The notes under the pieces were generated by a model that saw only the letters and a program-made list of their open reading frames with translations, did not search any database and was not told where the DNA came from. A stretch of 38,253 bases of DNA from an uncultured Lachnospiraceae bacterium. GTDB lineage: Bacteria > Bacillota > Clostridia > Lachnospirales > Lachnospiraceae. The stretch is taken from contig CALWLY010000028.1 of the NCBI GenBank assembly GCA_944381635.1, positions 1 to 38,253 on the forward strand, in the 5' to 3' direction. The position numbers and the translations under genes were made by a program. This document shows positions 16,852-24,145 of the stretch, piece after piece (within the stretch, counting starts at the first letter, position 1; each line of letters begins with the position of its first letter).

Positions 16852-17322
16852 TTATAAATCGATTTTGCGTTCGCTGGCTTTCTGATGGAAATTTTCTATC
16901 ACATGCTCATATTCTTCATTCATATAAGCGGAACGAATCAGAAAGTCTGCTGTGGAGCGGTTGCTTGCCATGGGAATATCATAAACCTGTGCAATTCTTA
17001 AAAGGGCTTTGACATCCGGGTCATGAGGCTGCGCTGTCAGCGGGTCGGAGAAGAAGATAATGATATCGATTCTTCCTTCTACAATTTTAGCTCCAATCTG
17101 CTGGTCACCGCCTAACGGACCGCTGTTGTAGCCTTTTACAGAAAGACCTGTCATTTCAGTAATCAGTCGAGCGGTTGTTCCTGTTCCGCAAAGATTATGT
17201 TTGGCAAGAATATCTTTATTTTCTTTGCACCATTCCAGCATCTCTTTCTTTTTTCCATCGTGAGCAATCAGTGCAATTCGTTTCTGAATACCGATTTTCA
17301 TAGTCAGATAATTACAATCCAT
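16852..17322 (-). CDS. mgsA: Methylglyoxal synthase
   Basis: A 156-residue enzyme converting dihydroxyacetone phosphate to methylglyoxal and phosphate, a bypass of lower glycolysis under phosphate limitation or sugar-phosphate stress. I chose the ATG at 17322 because AGGAGG lies 8 bases upstream on the minus strand; the longer frame to 17457 adds 45 unlikely residues. Family motifs are complete: ALIAHDGKK, NLCGTGTTARLI, SGPLGGDQQIGAKI with the catalytic Asp, and FFSDPLTAQPHDPDVKALLR with the active-site His and Asp. It stands alone, converging on the GNAT gene and divergent from the AEC carrier. Highly confident. Confidence 0.95.
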   Translation of the reverse strand: MDCNYLTMKIGIQKRIALIAHDGKKKEMLEWCKENKDILAKHNLCGTGTTARLITEMTGLSVKGYNSGPLGGDQQIGAKIVEGRIDIIIFFSDPLTAQPHDPDVKALLRIAQVYDIPMASNRSTADFLIRSAYMNEEYEHVIENFHQKASERKIDL

Positions 17323-17475
17323 AGCTGTTTCCTCCTGTGTTTTGAGACGGCTTCCTTTTTCTGAAATTCCTGAAAAAGGAAGATTGTTACAATGACATCT
17401 TAAAGGATAACTTATAAAAAAGCAAGTAAAGGATAAGTAAGGAATTTCAAACTGCAAAATCCCGACTCTTTAGAC

Positions 17476-17505
17476 TTGTAAAGAAATACAGTGATGGTGT
17501 AGAAT
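17476..17505 (+). promoter_or_regulatory. Probable promoter of the AEC transporter gene
   Basis: TTGTAA at 17476-17481, 18-bp spacer, TAGAAT at 17500-17505, 38 bp before the start codon at 17544. Confidence 0.5.
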
Positions 17506-17543
17506 GAACTTTGGCATTAAATCATAGGATGGGAGAAGTGTTT

Positions 17544-18449
17544 ATGAATGAACTGATATCTCTGCAGATTACTATGTTTCTCATGATGTTGGCAGGTGTT
17601 ATTTTAAAAAAGACGGGAATCGTTGGAGAAGAAGGGAAGAAGAATATTACGGACATGGTTCTTTATCTTGTGCTTCCCTGTAATATCGTGAAATCCTTTA
17701 TGATTGATTTTTCACCGGATATTATTTATTCTTTTGCCCAAATTCTTGTGCTTTCCATTTTGATACAAGTTGGCTGTACAGTGCTTGGAAAAGTGCTTTT
17801 TGTTAAAATGGATTCTGCGAAGCGAAAGTGCCTGCACTATGCAACAATCTGCTCCAATGCCGGTTTTCTTGGAAATCCGGTGGCAGAAGGGGTATTCGGC
17901 TCCATGGGGCTGGCTATGGCGTCCGTGTACCTGATTCCTCAGCGTATTGTCATGTGGTCCGCGGGACTTTCTGTTTTTACAGAGTCGCCTGACAGGAAAA
18001 GCCTTATAAAAAAAGTAATCACACATCCGTGTATTATTGCATGTTTTCTGGGCCTGTTTCTTATGCTGACACAGATTTCTCTTCCGGGATTTTTGGAAAG
18101 CGCCCTGACTTCTGTAAGCAATTGCAACACGGCATTGTCCATGATTGTTATCGGTATGATCCTGGCAGAACTGAACATCCGGGAAATGGCAGATAAGAGT
18201 GTTTTGTATTACACGGTAATCCGTCTGATCTTTATCCCGCTTCTTGTCTATATTCCCTGCCGTCTTGTGGGAGCGGAGCCATTGGTGACAGGAGTTTCCG
18301 TTCTTTTGGCAGCCATGCCGGCAGGAGCCACTACAAGCATACTTGCCTCCAAATACAATGGGGATGCTCATTTCGCAACAAAACTTGTGGTGATTTCCAC
18401 TCTGTTTTCTCTGATTACCACACCTGTGTGGAGTATGATTTTGATTTGA
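17544..18449 (+). CDS. AEC family (auxin efflux carrier) transporter
   Basis: A 301-residue integral membrane carrier with about ten helices in two five-helix halves. I chose ATG 17544 after GGGAGAAG; the frame from 17511 lacks a ribosome site. Typical family features are the opening ISLQITMFLMMLAGVILKKTG, NAGFLGNPV in the first half (crossing loop with Asn-Pro), and AAMPAGATTSILASKYNGD in the second half. Bacterial AEC members carry malate, malonate or other small acids; the substrate is not clear. Single gene. Confidence 0.88.
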   Translation: MNELISLQITMFLMMLAGVILKKTGIVGEEGKKNITDMVLYLVLPCNIVKSFMIDFSPDIIYSFAQILVLSILIQVGCTVLGKVLFVKMDSAKRKCLHYATICSNAGFLGNPVAEGVFGSMGLAMASVYLIPQRIVMWSAGLSVFTESPDRKSLIKKVITHPCIIACFLGLFLMLTQISLPGFLESALTSVSNCNTALSMIVIGMILAELNIREMADKSVLYYTVIRLIFIPLLVYIPCRLVGAEPLVTGVSVLLAAMPAGATTSILASKYNGDAHFATKLVVISTLFSLITTPVWSMILI

Positions 18450-18511
18450 ATGTCAGAGATAAAGGTATACTTTGTAGTGAAATTATGTTAGCTCTAAGGA
18501 GAAGAAAGAAT

Positions 18512-18589
18512 ATGGCCATCGGAATGATTGGGGAAAGTTGTACAGGCAAATCTGCTCTTGCCAGCATATCCGATGTACAGGAATGCTAA
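18512..18589 (+). pseudogene. Remnant of a P-loop NTPase/kinase gene
   Basis: A 25-codon frame with a good ribosome site (AAGGAG, 10 bases before ATG). It encodes MAIGMIGESCTGKSALA, a perfect P-loop (GxxxxGKS) at the position expected for a small kinase, and then stops at TAA after eight more codons. No continuation is recognised in the other frames before the toxin terminator at 18661. I infer an N-terminal stub left by a deletion, perhaps at insertion of the neighbouring toxin-antitoxin pair. A genuine micropeptide is less likely. Confidence 0.55.
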
Positions 18590-18660
18590 AGAAGACGGCA
18601 TTTTAGTGTCTCTTTTGCCGGATGTATTGTGTTTCAAAACGTTTTTTGGGAGACAGAAAA

Positions 18661-18690
18661 GCCGCCGTACAGGTTTTACCGTACGGCGGC
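18661..18690 (-). terminator. Terminator of the toxin-antitoxin operon
   Basis: Perfect 10-bp GC-rich stem GCCGCCGTAC / GTACGGCGGC plus an inner GGT/ACC. On the minus strand it is followed by TTTTC and lies 8 bp past the yafQ stop. Confidence 0.85.
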
Positions 18691-18697
18691 AGTCTGT

Positions 18698-18988
18698 TTA
18701 TTTGCCGAACAAGTCGCTGTGCGTCCCGGTGCGGGTCAGTGTCAGTACTAGAACATCATTCTCTATGCGGTAGATGAGCAGCCAGTCCGGAAGAATATGA
18801 CATTCCCGATATCCCGCCCAATTGCCGGATAAATCGTGATCGCGGTTTTTCTCCGGCAATGGTTCGCCCATTGCCAATAGCGCTACGACTTGTTCTAATA
18901 ATTCAATTTTAAGGCCTCGCTTGATTGCGCGCTTATAGTCCTTCTTGAATCCTGTTGTGTACTTTACAGTGTAATTTGTTTTTCTCAT
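18698..18988 (-). CDS. yafQ: YafQ family type II toxin (ribosome-dependent mRNA endonuclease)
   Basis: A 96-residue RelE-superfamily toxin. The segment DHDLSGNWAGYRECHILPDWLLIY is close to the YafQ signature, giving the catalytic histidines and aspartate (His in HDL, His in ECH, Asp in PDW), and the C-terminus TGTHSDLF supplies the last His and Phe. In E. coli YafQ cleaves in-frame lysine codons on translating ribosomes. All key residues are present, so the toxin looks active. Its ATG overlaps the antitoxin TGA as ATGA, the usual coupling for DinJ-YafQ. Cognate terminator follows. Confidence 0.93.
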   Translation of the reverse strand: MRKTNYTVKYTTGFKKDYKRAIKRGLKIELLEQVVALLAMGEPLPEKNRDHDLSGNWAGYRECHILPDWLLIYRIENDVLVLTLTRTGTHSDLFGK

Positions 18989-19263
18989 TTTTTCAGGTCA
19001 GCGAATAACTCGTCAAGGTCATCATAGCCCTTTACAGACGGGTCTTTTGCAATCCTTTCTGCTTCCAGCATGGCTGCAATTGTTTCCTTGTTGGGTTGTT
19101 CTAACTTCACTTCAAAGGGTATGCCGCCTTCGCGAAGCGACTGGCGAACAAAGATGTTGAACGCCGTAGACAAATTCATGCCGAGTTCTGCAAACAGGGC
19201 GTCGGCCTGTGCTTTCAAATCCGCGTCCATGCGGATGCTAATGTTTGTGGTTTTTCCAGCCAT
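18985..19263 (-). CDS. dinJ: DinJ/RelB family antitoxin
   Basis: A 92-residue antitoxin with an N-terminal ribbon-helix-helix (TTNISIRMDADLKAQADALFAELGMNLSTAFNIFVRQ in pieces: NISIRMD is the DNA-binding strand). The acidic C-terminus with YDDLDELFADLKK wraps the toxin in this family. It represses its own promoter together with YafQ. GAAAGGGGTTG lies before the ATG. A promoter and a palindrome on the -10 are upstream. Confidence 0.93.
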   Translation of the reverse strand: MAGKTTNISIRMDADLKAQADALFAELGMNLSTAFNIFVRQSLREGGIPFEVKLEQPNKETIAAMLEAERIAKDPSVKGYDDLDELFADLKK

Positions 19264-19289
19264 AATATCAACCCCTTTCTGTTGCTTCT

Positions 19290-19321
19290 TATAGTATATG
19301 CTATATGCACGAAGAAAACAA
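19290..19321 (-). promoter_or_regulatory. Promoter and operator of the dinJ-yafQ operon
   Basis: On the minus strand TTGTTT (19321-19316), 17-bp spacer, TATACT (19298-19293). The palindrome TATAG-N6-CTATA at 19290-19305 covers the -10, which fits autorepression by DinJ-YafQ. A second TATGCACGAA unit follows at 19325-19334, repeating the one at 19304-19313. The rest of 19322-19591 holds a possible thlA promoter, TTGTTA-N17-TACACT at 19494-19522, and no gene. Confidence 0.75.
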
Positions 19322-19591
19322 TACTATGCACGAATATTTAATAAGAAATTCATGTGCCAGATAAGGAATTTTTGATTTCTTTAGAAAAACAGGAGTGATA
19401 AAGTACTTGACTCGGGAGTATAAAAGTAAATTCAGCATAAGTGTGGAATTTAGTTTTTCACTCAAGGCGAACAAGAAAAGCCTGAGAAAGACATTGTTAT
19501 TTTAATGGAAAAGTGATACACTGATAGCGGCAAATCACAAAATTTTCGATTGCTTGACAGCCGCCAGGGGGCGACAGAACAGGAGGAAAAA

Positions 19592-20776
19592 ATGGCAAGA
19601 AAAGTTGTTTTGGCAGGTGCATGCCGTACTGCAATCGGTACGATGGGCGGAAGCTTAAGCGGTATTCCGGCACCGGATCTGGGCGCGATTGTAGTAAAAG
19701 AAGCATTGAAAAGAGCAGGTGTGAAACCTGAACAGGTAGATGAGGTTTATATGGGCTGCGTAATTCAGGCAGGACAGGGACAGAATCCTGCAAGACAGGC
19801 AGCAGTGAACGCAGGAATTCCGGTAGAAGTTCCCGCAACGACCATCAACGTACTGTGCGGTTCCGGTCTGCATTGTGTAAACCTGGCTGCAAAACTGATC
19901 GCATGCGGCGATGCAGACATTATTGTGGCAGGCGGTATGGAAAATATGTCCAAGGCTCCGTATCTTCTCTATGATGCACGTTTTGGATATCGTATGGGCG
20001 CATCCAAAGTAGATGATGCCATGATTCGGGATGCTCTCACTGATGCATTCGGAGGCTACCACATGGGAATCACAGCAGAGAATATCTGTGAACAGTGGGG
20101 ACTGACAAGAGAGCAGCTGGATGAATTTGCAGCATGGAGCCAGCAAAAGGCAGAAAAAGCAATAGAAGAGGGCAAATTCAAAGACGAAATCGTGCCGGTA
20201 GAAGTGAAAAAGAAAAAGCAGACCTTTATCTTTGACACAGACGAAGGCCCCAGAAAAGGAGTTACCAAAGAAAATATCAGCGGCTTAAGACCTGCTTTCA
20301 AAGAAGGCGGTATGGTGACAGCAGCGAACTCTTCCGGTATCAATGATGCGGCTGCAGCTATCATTGTCATGAGTGAAGAAAAAGCAAAAGAACTGGGTGT
20401 AACCCCTATGGCTACCTGGATCGGCGGTGAGCTGGCAGGTGTAGAACCTCGGATCATGGGTATCGGACCTGTGGCAGCAACCAGAAAAGTAATGGAAAAG
20501 ACAGGATATCAGATTGGTGATTTTGATCTGATTGAGGCAAACGAAGCATTTGCAGCACAGTCTGTGGCAGTAGGACATGATCTTGGATTTGATATGAGCA
20601 AGCTGAATGTAAATGGCGGAGCTATCGCTCTCGGACATCCGGTTGGATGCTCAGGAACCAGAATTCTTGTAACACTGCTTTACGAAATGCAGCGCCGCAA
20701 CGCAAAGAAAGGTCTTGCAACTTTGTGTGTAGGCGGTGGCATGGGCTGCGCGGCAATCGTTGAAAAATACGAATAA
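19592..20776 (+). CDS. thlA: Acetyl-CoA acetyltransferase (thiolase)
   Basis: A 394-residue biosynthetic thiolase condensing two acetyl-CoA to acetoacetyl-CoA, the first step toward butyrate or other C4 products. I chose ATG 19592 because AGGAGG lies six bases upstream. Catalytic residues are in place: Cys89 in [12 protein letters not shown], His349 in [11 protein letters not shown], and Cys379 in [14 protein letters not shown] is also present. Length is normal. It is alone, with no hbd, crt or bcd gene in the window, so the route it feeds cannot be read from here. A large hairpin follows. Confidence 0.94.
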   Translation: MARKVVLAGACRTAIGTMGGSLSGIPAPDLGAIVVKEALKRAGVKPEQVDEVYMGCVIQAGQGQNPARQAAVNAGIPVEVPATTINVLCGSGLHCVNLAAKLIACGDADIIVAGGMENMSKAPYLLYDARFGYRMGASKVDDAMIRDALTDAFGGYHMGITAENICEQWGLTREQLDEFAAWSQQKAEKAIEEGKFKDEIVPVEVKKKKQTFIFDTDEGPRKGVTKENISGLRPAFKEGGMVTAANSSGINDAAAAIIVMSEEKAKELGVTPMATWIGGELAGVEPRIMGIGPVAATRKVMEKTGYQIGDFDLIEANEAFAAQSVAVGHDLGFDMSKLNVNGGAIALGHPVGCSGTRILVTLLYEMQRRNAKKGLATLCVGGGMGCAAIVEKYE

Positions 20777-20819
20777 CTGCGGATAGCGACTGCAAAAGGA
20801 AGCAGATGCAGGTCATAAT

Positions 20820-20872
20820 AAAGCAGGCTGAGTATCAAGTACCGGGAAAGTGCTGGATATTCAGCCTGCTTT
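20820..20872 (+). terminator. Terminator downstream of thlA
   Basis: Arms AAAGCAGGCTGAGTATCAA / TGGATATTCAGCCTGCTTT pair at 17 of 19 positions, followed by GTTGTATT. Bases 20880-21110 hold no gene I can support; a 93-codon TTG frame there is not convincing. Confidence 0.75.
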
Positions 20873-21112
20873 GTTGTATTACAGGAAAACACGTGAGAAA
20901 AACGGGCACAGCAGAATGCCTTTTCATATTTGAAAAAAGAATAGTTATTTTCAAAAAAGGAATTGTTTGGAAAGGAATGGAAAGCTTTGGCTGAAAAGCT
21001 AAAAAACGGGGATTTATATCTGTGGCAGGAGAAAAAATTTCAAACAAAACAACGGAAAAAAGGAAAACGGAAAATTGTTGGCGTGACCGGGCACATAAAA
21101 AACTTTTCCTAC

Positions 21113-21141
21113 TTGTTTGTTTGGCTATATGGAAGTATAAT
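21113..21141 (+). promoter_or_regulatory. Promoter of the GH3 gene
   Basis: TTGTTT at 21113-21118, 17-bp spacer, TATAAT at 21136-21141. Start expected near 21148, giving a leader of about 90 bases. Confidence 0.65.
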
Positions 21142-21162
21142 AAGAAAAGTACGTATGTCAAA

Positions 21163-21198
21163 AACAGCATCGGCGCGTAGAAGTCTGTCGATGCTGTT
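21163..21198 (+). promoter_or_regulatory. Hairpin in the leader of the GH3 gene
   Basis: Perfect 10-bp stem AACAGCATCG / CGATGCTGTT with a 16-base loop in the presumed 5' leader. No run of T follows, so it is not a plain terminator. It could be an operator half-pair for a sugar regulator or an RNA stabiliser. Confidence 0.45.
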
Positions 21199-21240
21199 GT
21201 CAGTGTACGAAGAAAAGTTGGACAATATGGAGGAACCAAT

Positions 21241-23850
21241 ATGAAATTCCCTTATCAGAATCCAGAGGAAGCTCTGGAAAACAGGGTGAATGACCTGCTC
21301 TCCAGAATGACTCTGGAAGAGAAAATTATGCAGACCGATCAGTATTATGTCTATGATTTTACAGACAGTGAACCTGGTACCGAAGTGAAGGAGCTGGATT
21401 TTGAAAAAGTAGAGCAGCTCACAAAAGGCATGAGCGTGGGCAGCGTGCAGATGCGCGGATGCAATTCCCAAATCGCTAACCAGCTGCAGAAAGTTGCAGT
21501 AGAAAAAACAAGACTGGGTATCCCTTATCTGTTCAGTGAGGAAGCGCTTCACGGATTTTTCAGAAACGAGGCGACCTGCTTCCCTCAGCAGATTGGACTG
21601 GCCGGAACTTTTGAGCCGGAACTTGGAAGAAAGATGGGCGAGTGTATTGCAGCTGAGGCCAGAGCGTACGGTGTGCATGAAACTTTCAGCCCGGTTATGG
21701 ATTTAATTCGTGATCCCCGTTATGGACGCTGTGAGGAATCTTACGGTGAAGATACCTACCTGTGCGGAGAATTCGGCAGAGAGACCGTACTCGGTCTTCA
21801 GGGTGAAGGACTTGCCACAGACCATACGGTAGCAGCAGAACCCAAACATTACGTGGGTTACGGCGCTCCGGTAGGAGGTCTCAACTGTGCTCCCTGCTCC
21901 ATGGGAAAAAGAGATATGTATGCAAGCTGTCTTCCTGTTTTTGAGGAAGCCTATGTGAACGGAAAAGCCATGAATGCCATGTGCTCCTATAACTCCGTGG
22001 ACGGACAGCCGGTAGCGAGCGACCATGAGCTTCTGACAGATGTTCTGCGCGGCGAGTTTGGAATGCAGGGCTTTGTGCGTTCTGATATGACAGCAGTATC
22101 CAGACTTTATGGCAGTCACATGACAGCAGAGACGAAAGAAGAAGCCATGAGACAGGGACTGGAAGCCGGTGTGGATCTGCAGTTATATGATTTTACACAC
22201 AAAGAGTGGCAGGAAGGCATTAAGATGCTGATTGAATCCGGACAGATGAAAGAAGAAGTTCTGGATCAGGCATGTGCCCGTGTACTGCGCATAAAATTCA
22301 TGTTGGGTCTTTTTGAAAATCCTTATATAGATGAAAACCTGATTTCGGAAAGAGTGCATTGCCAGAAGCATCAGGATGTGGCTTTGGAGATTGCCCGCAA
22401 AGGAATCTGTCTTCTGAAAAATGACAAAAAACTGCTGCCTCTTTCCAAAAATCTGAAAAAGATAGCAGTTTTGGGACCTGGTGCCAATGAAGCGGCTCTG
22501 GGAGATTACTGTGTGGACTTTAACCAGGAACATATGGTGACAGTGCTTGACGGAATCCGCGAAAAAGTCGGTGAAAATACAGAAGTTGTATATGAAAAAG
22601 GCTGTCATTATCTGGGAGAAACCCTTGTGCCTTTCCATCCGGGTTGGTTTGTGGATGAAGAGGGCAACATGGGACTTACCGGCCGTTATTATAACGGAGA
22701 TACGCCGGAGGGAACTCCTGTGTTTACAAGAAATGATCACATGATCCTGTTCAACTGGATCTATGTAAAACCTCACCCGGAACTGGAATCCGGACGTTTC
22801 AGCATTTGCTGGAGCGGAAAGCTGAAAGCTCCTGAGACTATGGAAGGAGAAATCGGCTTCGGTGGACAGGATGCGGTGCGCGTTTACATCGACGGAGAAA
22901 AAGTGATCGATGCCTGGGAAGGCAGCGAAGGAGAAAAACGCAGCGTGACATTCTCCTTTGAAGAGGGAAAAGAGTACGATCTGAAGATCGAATTTACAAA
23001 CAGCCATCGTGCAGCGAAAGTGCTGTTCGGTTACAGCCATGGAAAAGAGAGAGAGGATGTAGCGGTACAGCTGGCAAAGGAAGCAGACGTGGCAGTGGTA
23101 TGTCTGGGAGGAAATACAGAGACCAGCGGAGAAAACTTTGACCGCACAGACTTAAATCTTCCCGGAAATCAGCTGGATTTCCTGAAAAAAGTTTATGCTG
23201 CAGGCACACCGGTAGTGCTGGTACTGCAAAACGGACGCCCCCTGTCCATTACCTGGGAGCAGGAACATATACCGGCTATTTTAGAAGCATGGTATCCGGG
23301 AGAAAAAGGCGGAAGAGCGGTAGCTGAAATTCTCTTTGGCGAGACAGCGCCCTCTGGAAGACTGCCCATTTCTTTCCCGAAATCCGTAGGTCAGGTGCCT
23401 TGCCATTACAGCAGATATCCCGGCGGCGGAGTTCGTTACATTGAAATGGACTGGAATCCTCTGTATCCGTTCGGCTATGGTCTTACCTATACCAATTTTG
23501 AATACAGCGGACTGGTTTTATCTGCCAGGGAAATTGGAACTGAGGATGAACTTACAGTGACTTTCCGCGTTAAAAATACAGGTGATGTTTTCGGAGAAGA
23601 AACTGCGCAGGTATATCTTACAGACAAATTTGCCAGCGTGGTGAAACCGATGAAGGAACTGGCAGGTTTCCAGAAAGTAGCGCTTCTTCCCGGAGAGGAA
23701 AAAGAAGTTTCCGTTACCATTGGAAAACGCCAGATGCGTACACTTGGCAAAGACTTTGTATGGCGTGTGGAGCCCGGCGAATTTGAAGTTACAGTCGGAG
23801 ACAACGCTGCAAATGTATTGCTGAAAGACCAATTTGTCGTAAAGAAATAG
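21241..23850 (+). CDS. Glycoside hydrolase family 3 protein with PA14 insert
   Basis: An 869-residue beta-glycosidase with no signal peptide, so it is cytoplasmic and probably acts on imported oligosaccharides. The order is TIM barrel (about 1-340, with SEEALHGFF and RYGRCEESYGED), nucleophile region GFVRSDMTAV (Asp282), alpha/beta sandwich interrupted by a PA14 domain at about 478-600 (LTGRYYNGDTPEG to VLFGYSHG), then GGNTETSGENFDRTDLNLPG and a fibronectin-III-like end at about 770-869. The PA14 insert shapes the substrate pocket in related beta-glucosidases. The start follows ATGGAGGAACCAAT. No transporter or sugar regulator is adjacent. Beta-glucosidase or xylosidase cannot be decided from the sequence. 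Confidence 0.92.
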   Translation: MKFPYQNPEEALENRVNDLLSRMTLEEKIMQTDQYYVYDFTDSEPGTEVKELDFEKVEQLTKGMSVGSVQMRGCNSQIANQLQKVAVEKTRLGIPYLFSEEALHGFFRNEATCFPQQIGLAGTFEPELGRKMGECIAAEARAYGVHETFSPVMDLIRDPRYGRCEESYGEDTYLCGEFGRETVLGLQGEGLATDHTVAAEPKHYVGYGAPVGGLNCAPCSMGKRDMYASCLPVFEEAYVNGKAMNAMCSYNSVDGQPVASDHELLTDVLRGEFGMQGFVRSDMTAVSRLYGSHMTAETKEEAMRQGLEAGVDLQLYDFTHKEWQEGIKMLIESGQMKEEVLDQACARVLRIKFMLGLFENPYIDENLISERVHCQKHQDVALEIARKGICLLKNDKKLLPLSKNLKKIAVLGPGANEAALGDYCVDFNQEHMVTVLDGIREKVGENTEVVYEKGCHYLGETLVPFHPGWFVDEEGNMGLTGRYYNGDTPEGTPVFTRNDHMILFNWIYVKPHPELESGRFSICWSGKLKAPETMEGEIGFGGQDAVRVYIDGEKVIDAWEGSEGEKRSVTFSFEEGKEYDLKIEFTNSHRAAKVLFGYSHGKEREDVAVQLAKEADVAVVCLGGNTETSGENFDRTDLNLPGNQLDFLKKVYAAGTPVVLVLQNGRPLSITWEQEHIPAILEAWYPGEKGGRAVAEILFGETAPSGRLPISFPKSVGQVPCHYSRYPGGGVRYIEMDWNPLYPFGYGLTYTNFEYSGLVLSAREIGTEDELTVTFRVKNTGDVFGEETAQVYLTDKFASVVKPMKELAGFQKVALLPGEEKEVSVTIGKRQMRTLGKDFVWRVEPGEFEVTVGDNAANVLLKDQFVVKK

Positions 23851-23877
23851 AATAGTAATTCAGTTTATTGATGCAGT

Positions 23878-24002
23878 AAAAAGAAGATGCTGTTAAAATC
23901 AGAAGAAGATGTCTTTTCTATCATATTTTGCGAATAGCGGCTGCTTTTAGTAAAATATGGAGTGCCAGACATAAATTCCTGATTTTGCAGCATCTTCTTT
24001 TT
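23878..24002. repeat. Long nested inverted repeat (MITE-like or large terminator)
   Basis: A 125-bp segment whose ends pair over about 24 bp: AAAAAGAAGATGCTG then AAAATCAG on the left, CTGATTTT and CAGCATCTTCTTTTT on the right. Inside lie ATGTCT/AGACAT and CATATTTT/AAAATATG, so the whole forms one extended hairpin. It ends in T-run and follows the GH3 stop, so it may terminate that transcript. It is longer than a normal terminator and may be a miniature mobile repeat. Confidence 0.6.
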
Positions 24003-24053
24003 CGTTGCAAAAACAACAGAAATTTCCCGGATAAAATAGTATGATAGCATCGG

Positions 24054-24120
24054 TATACAGGACTGAGGCGTATTGTTCCCCTGTACACTGACGCTGCGAT
24101 TGGAAAAGAAAACTCAGGGG
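24054..24120 (+). promoter_or_regulatory. Possible alternative-structure leader before the SBP-GTPase-ATPase genes
   Basis: TACAGG at 24056-24061 can pair with CCTGTA at 24080-24085. The same bases, as CCCCTG at 24078-24083, can instead pair with CAGGGG at 24115-24120, which lies 25 bases before the start codon. The two pairings exclude each other, as in attenuators or riboswitches. TATGAT at 24040-24045 is a possible -10. It does not match any riboswitch consensus I know. Confidence 0.3.
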
Positions 24121-24145
24121 AGATTATAAGCGAGAGGTGCAATTT

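Noticed and set aside
20963-21244. 93-codon TTG-start frame before the GH3 gene
   Set aside because: Basic low-complexity translation, crosses the GH3 promoter and hairpin, no family match.
22183-23040. 285-codon minus-strand frame inside the GH3 gene
   Set aside because: Antisense shadow of a clear GH3 gene; Cys/His/Phe-rich translation typical of antisense frames.
24054-24120. Known riboswitch (molybdenum cofactor, NiCo, fluoride, cobalamin) in the trio leader
   Set aside because: None of the conserved cores that I know of these classes is present; only generic pairing is seen.
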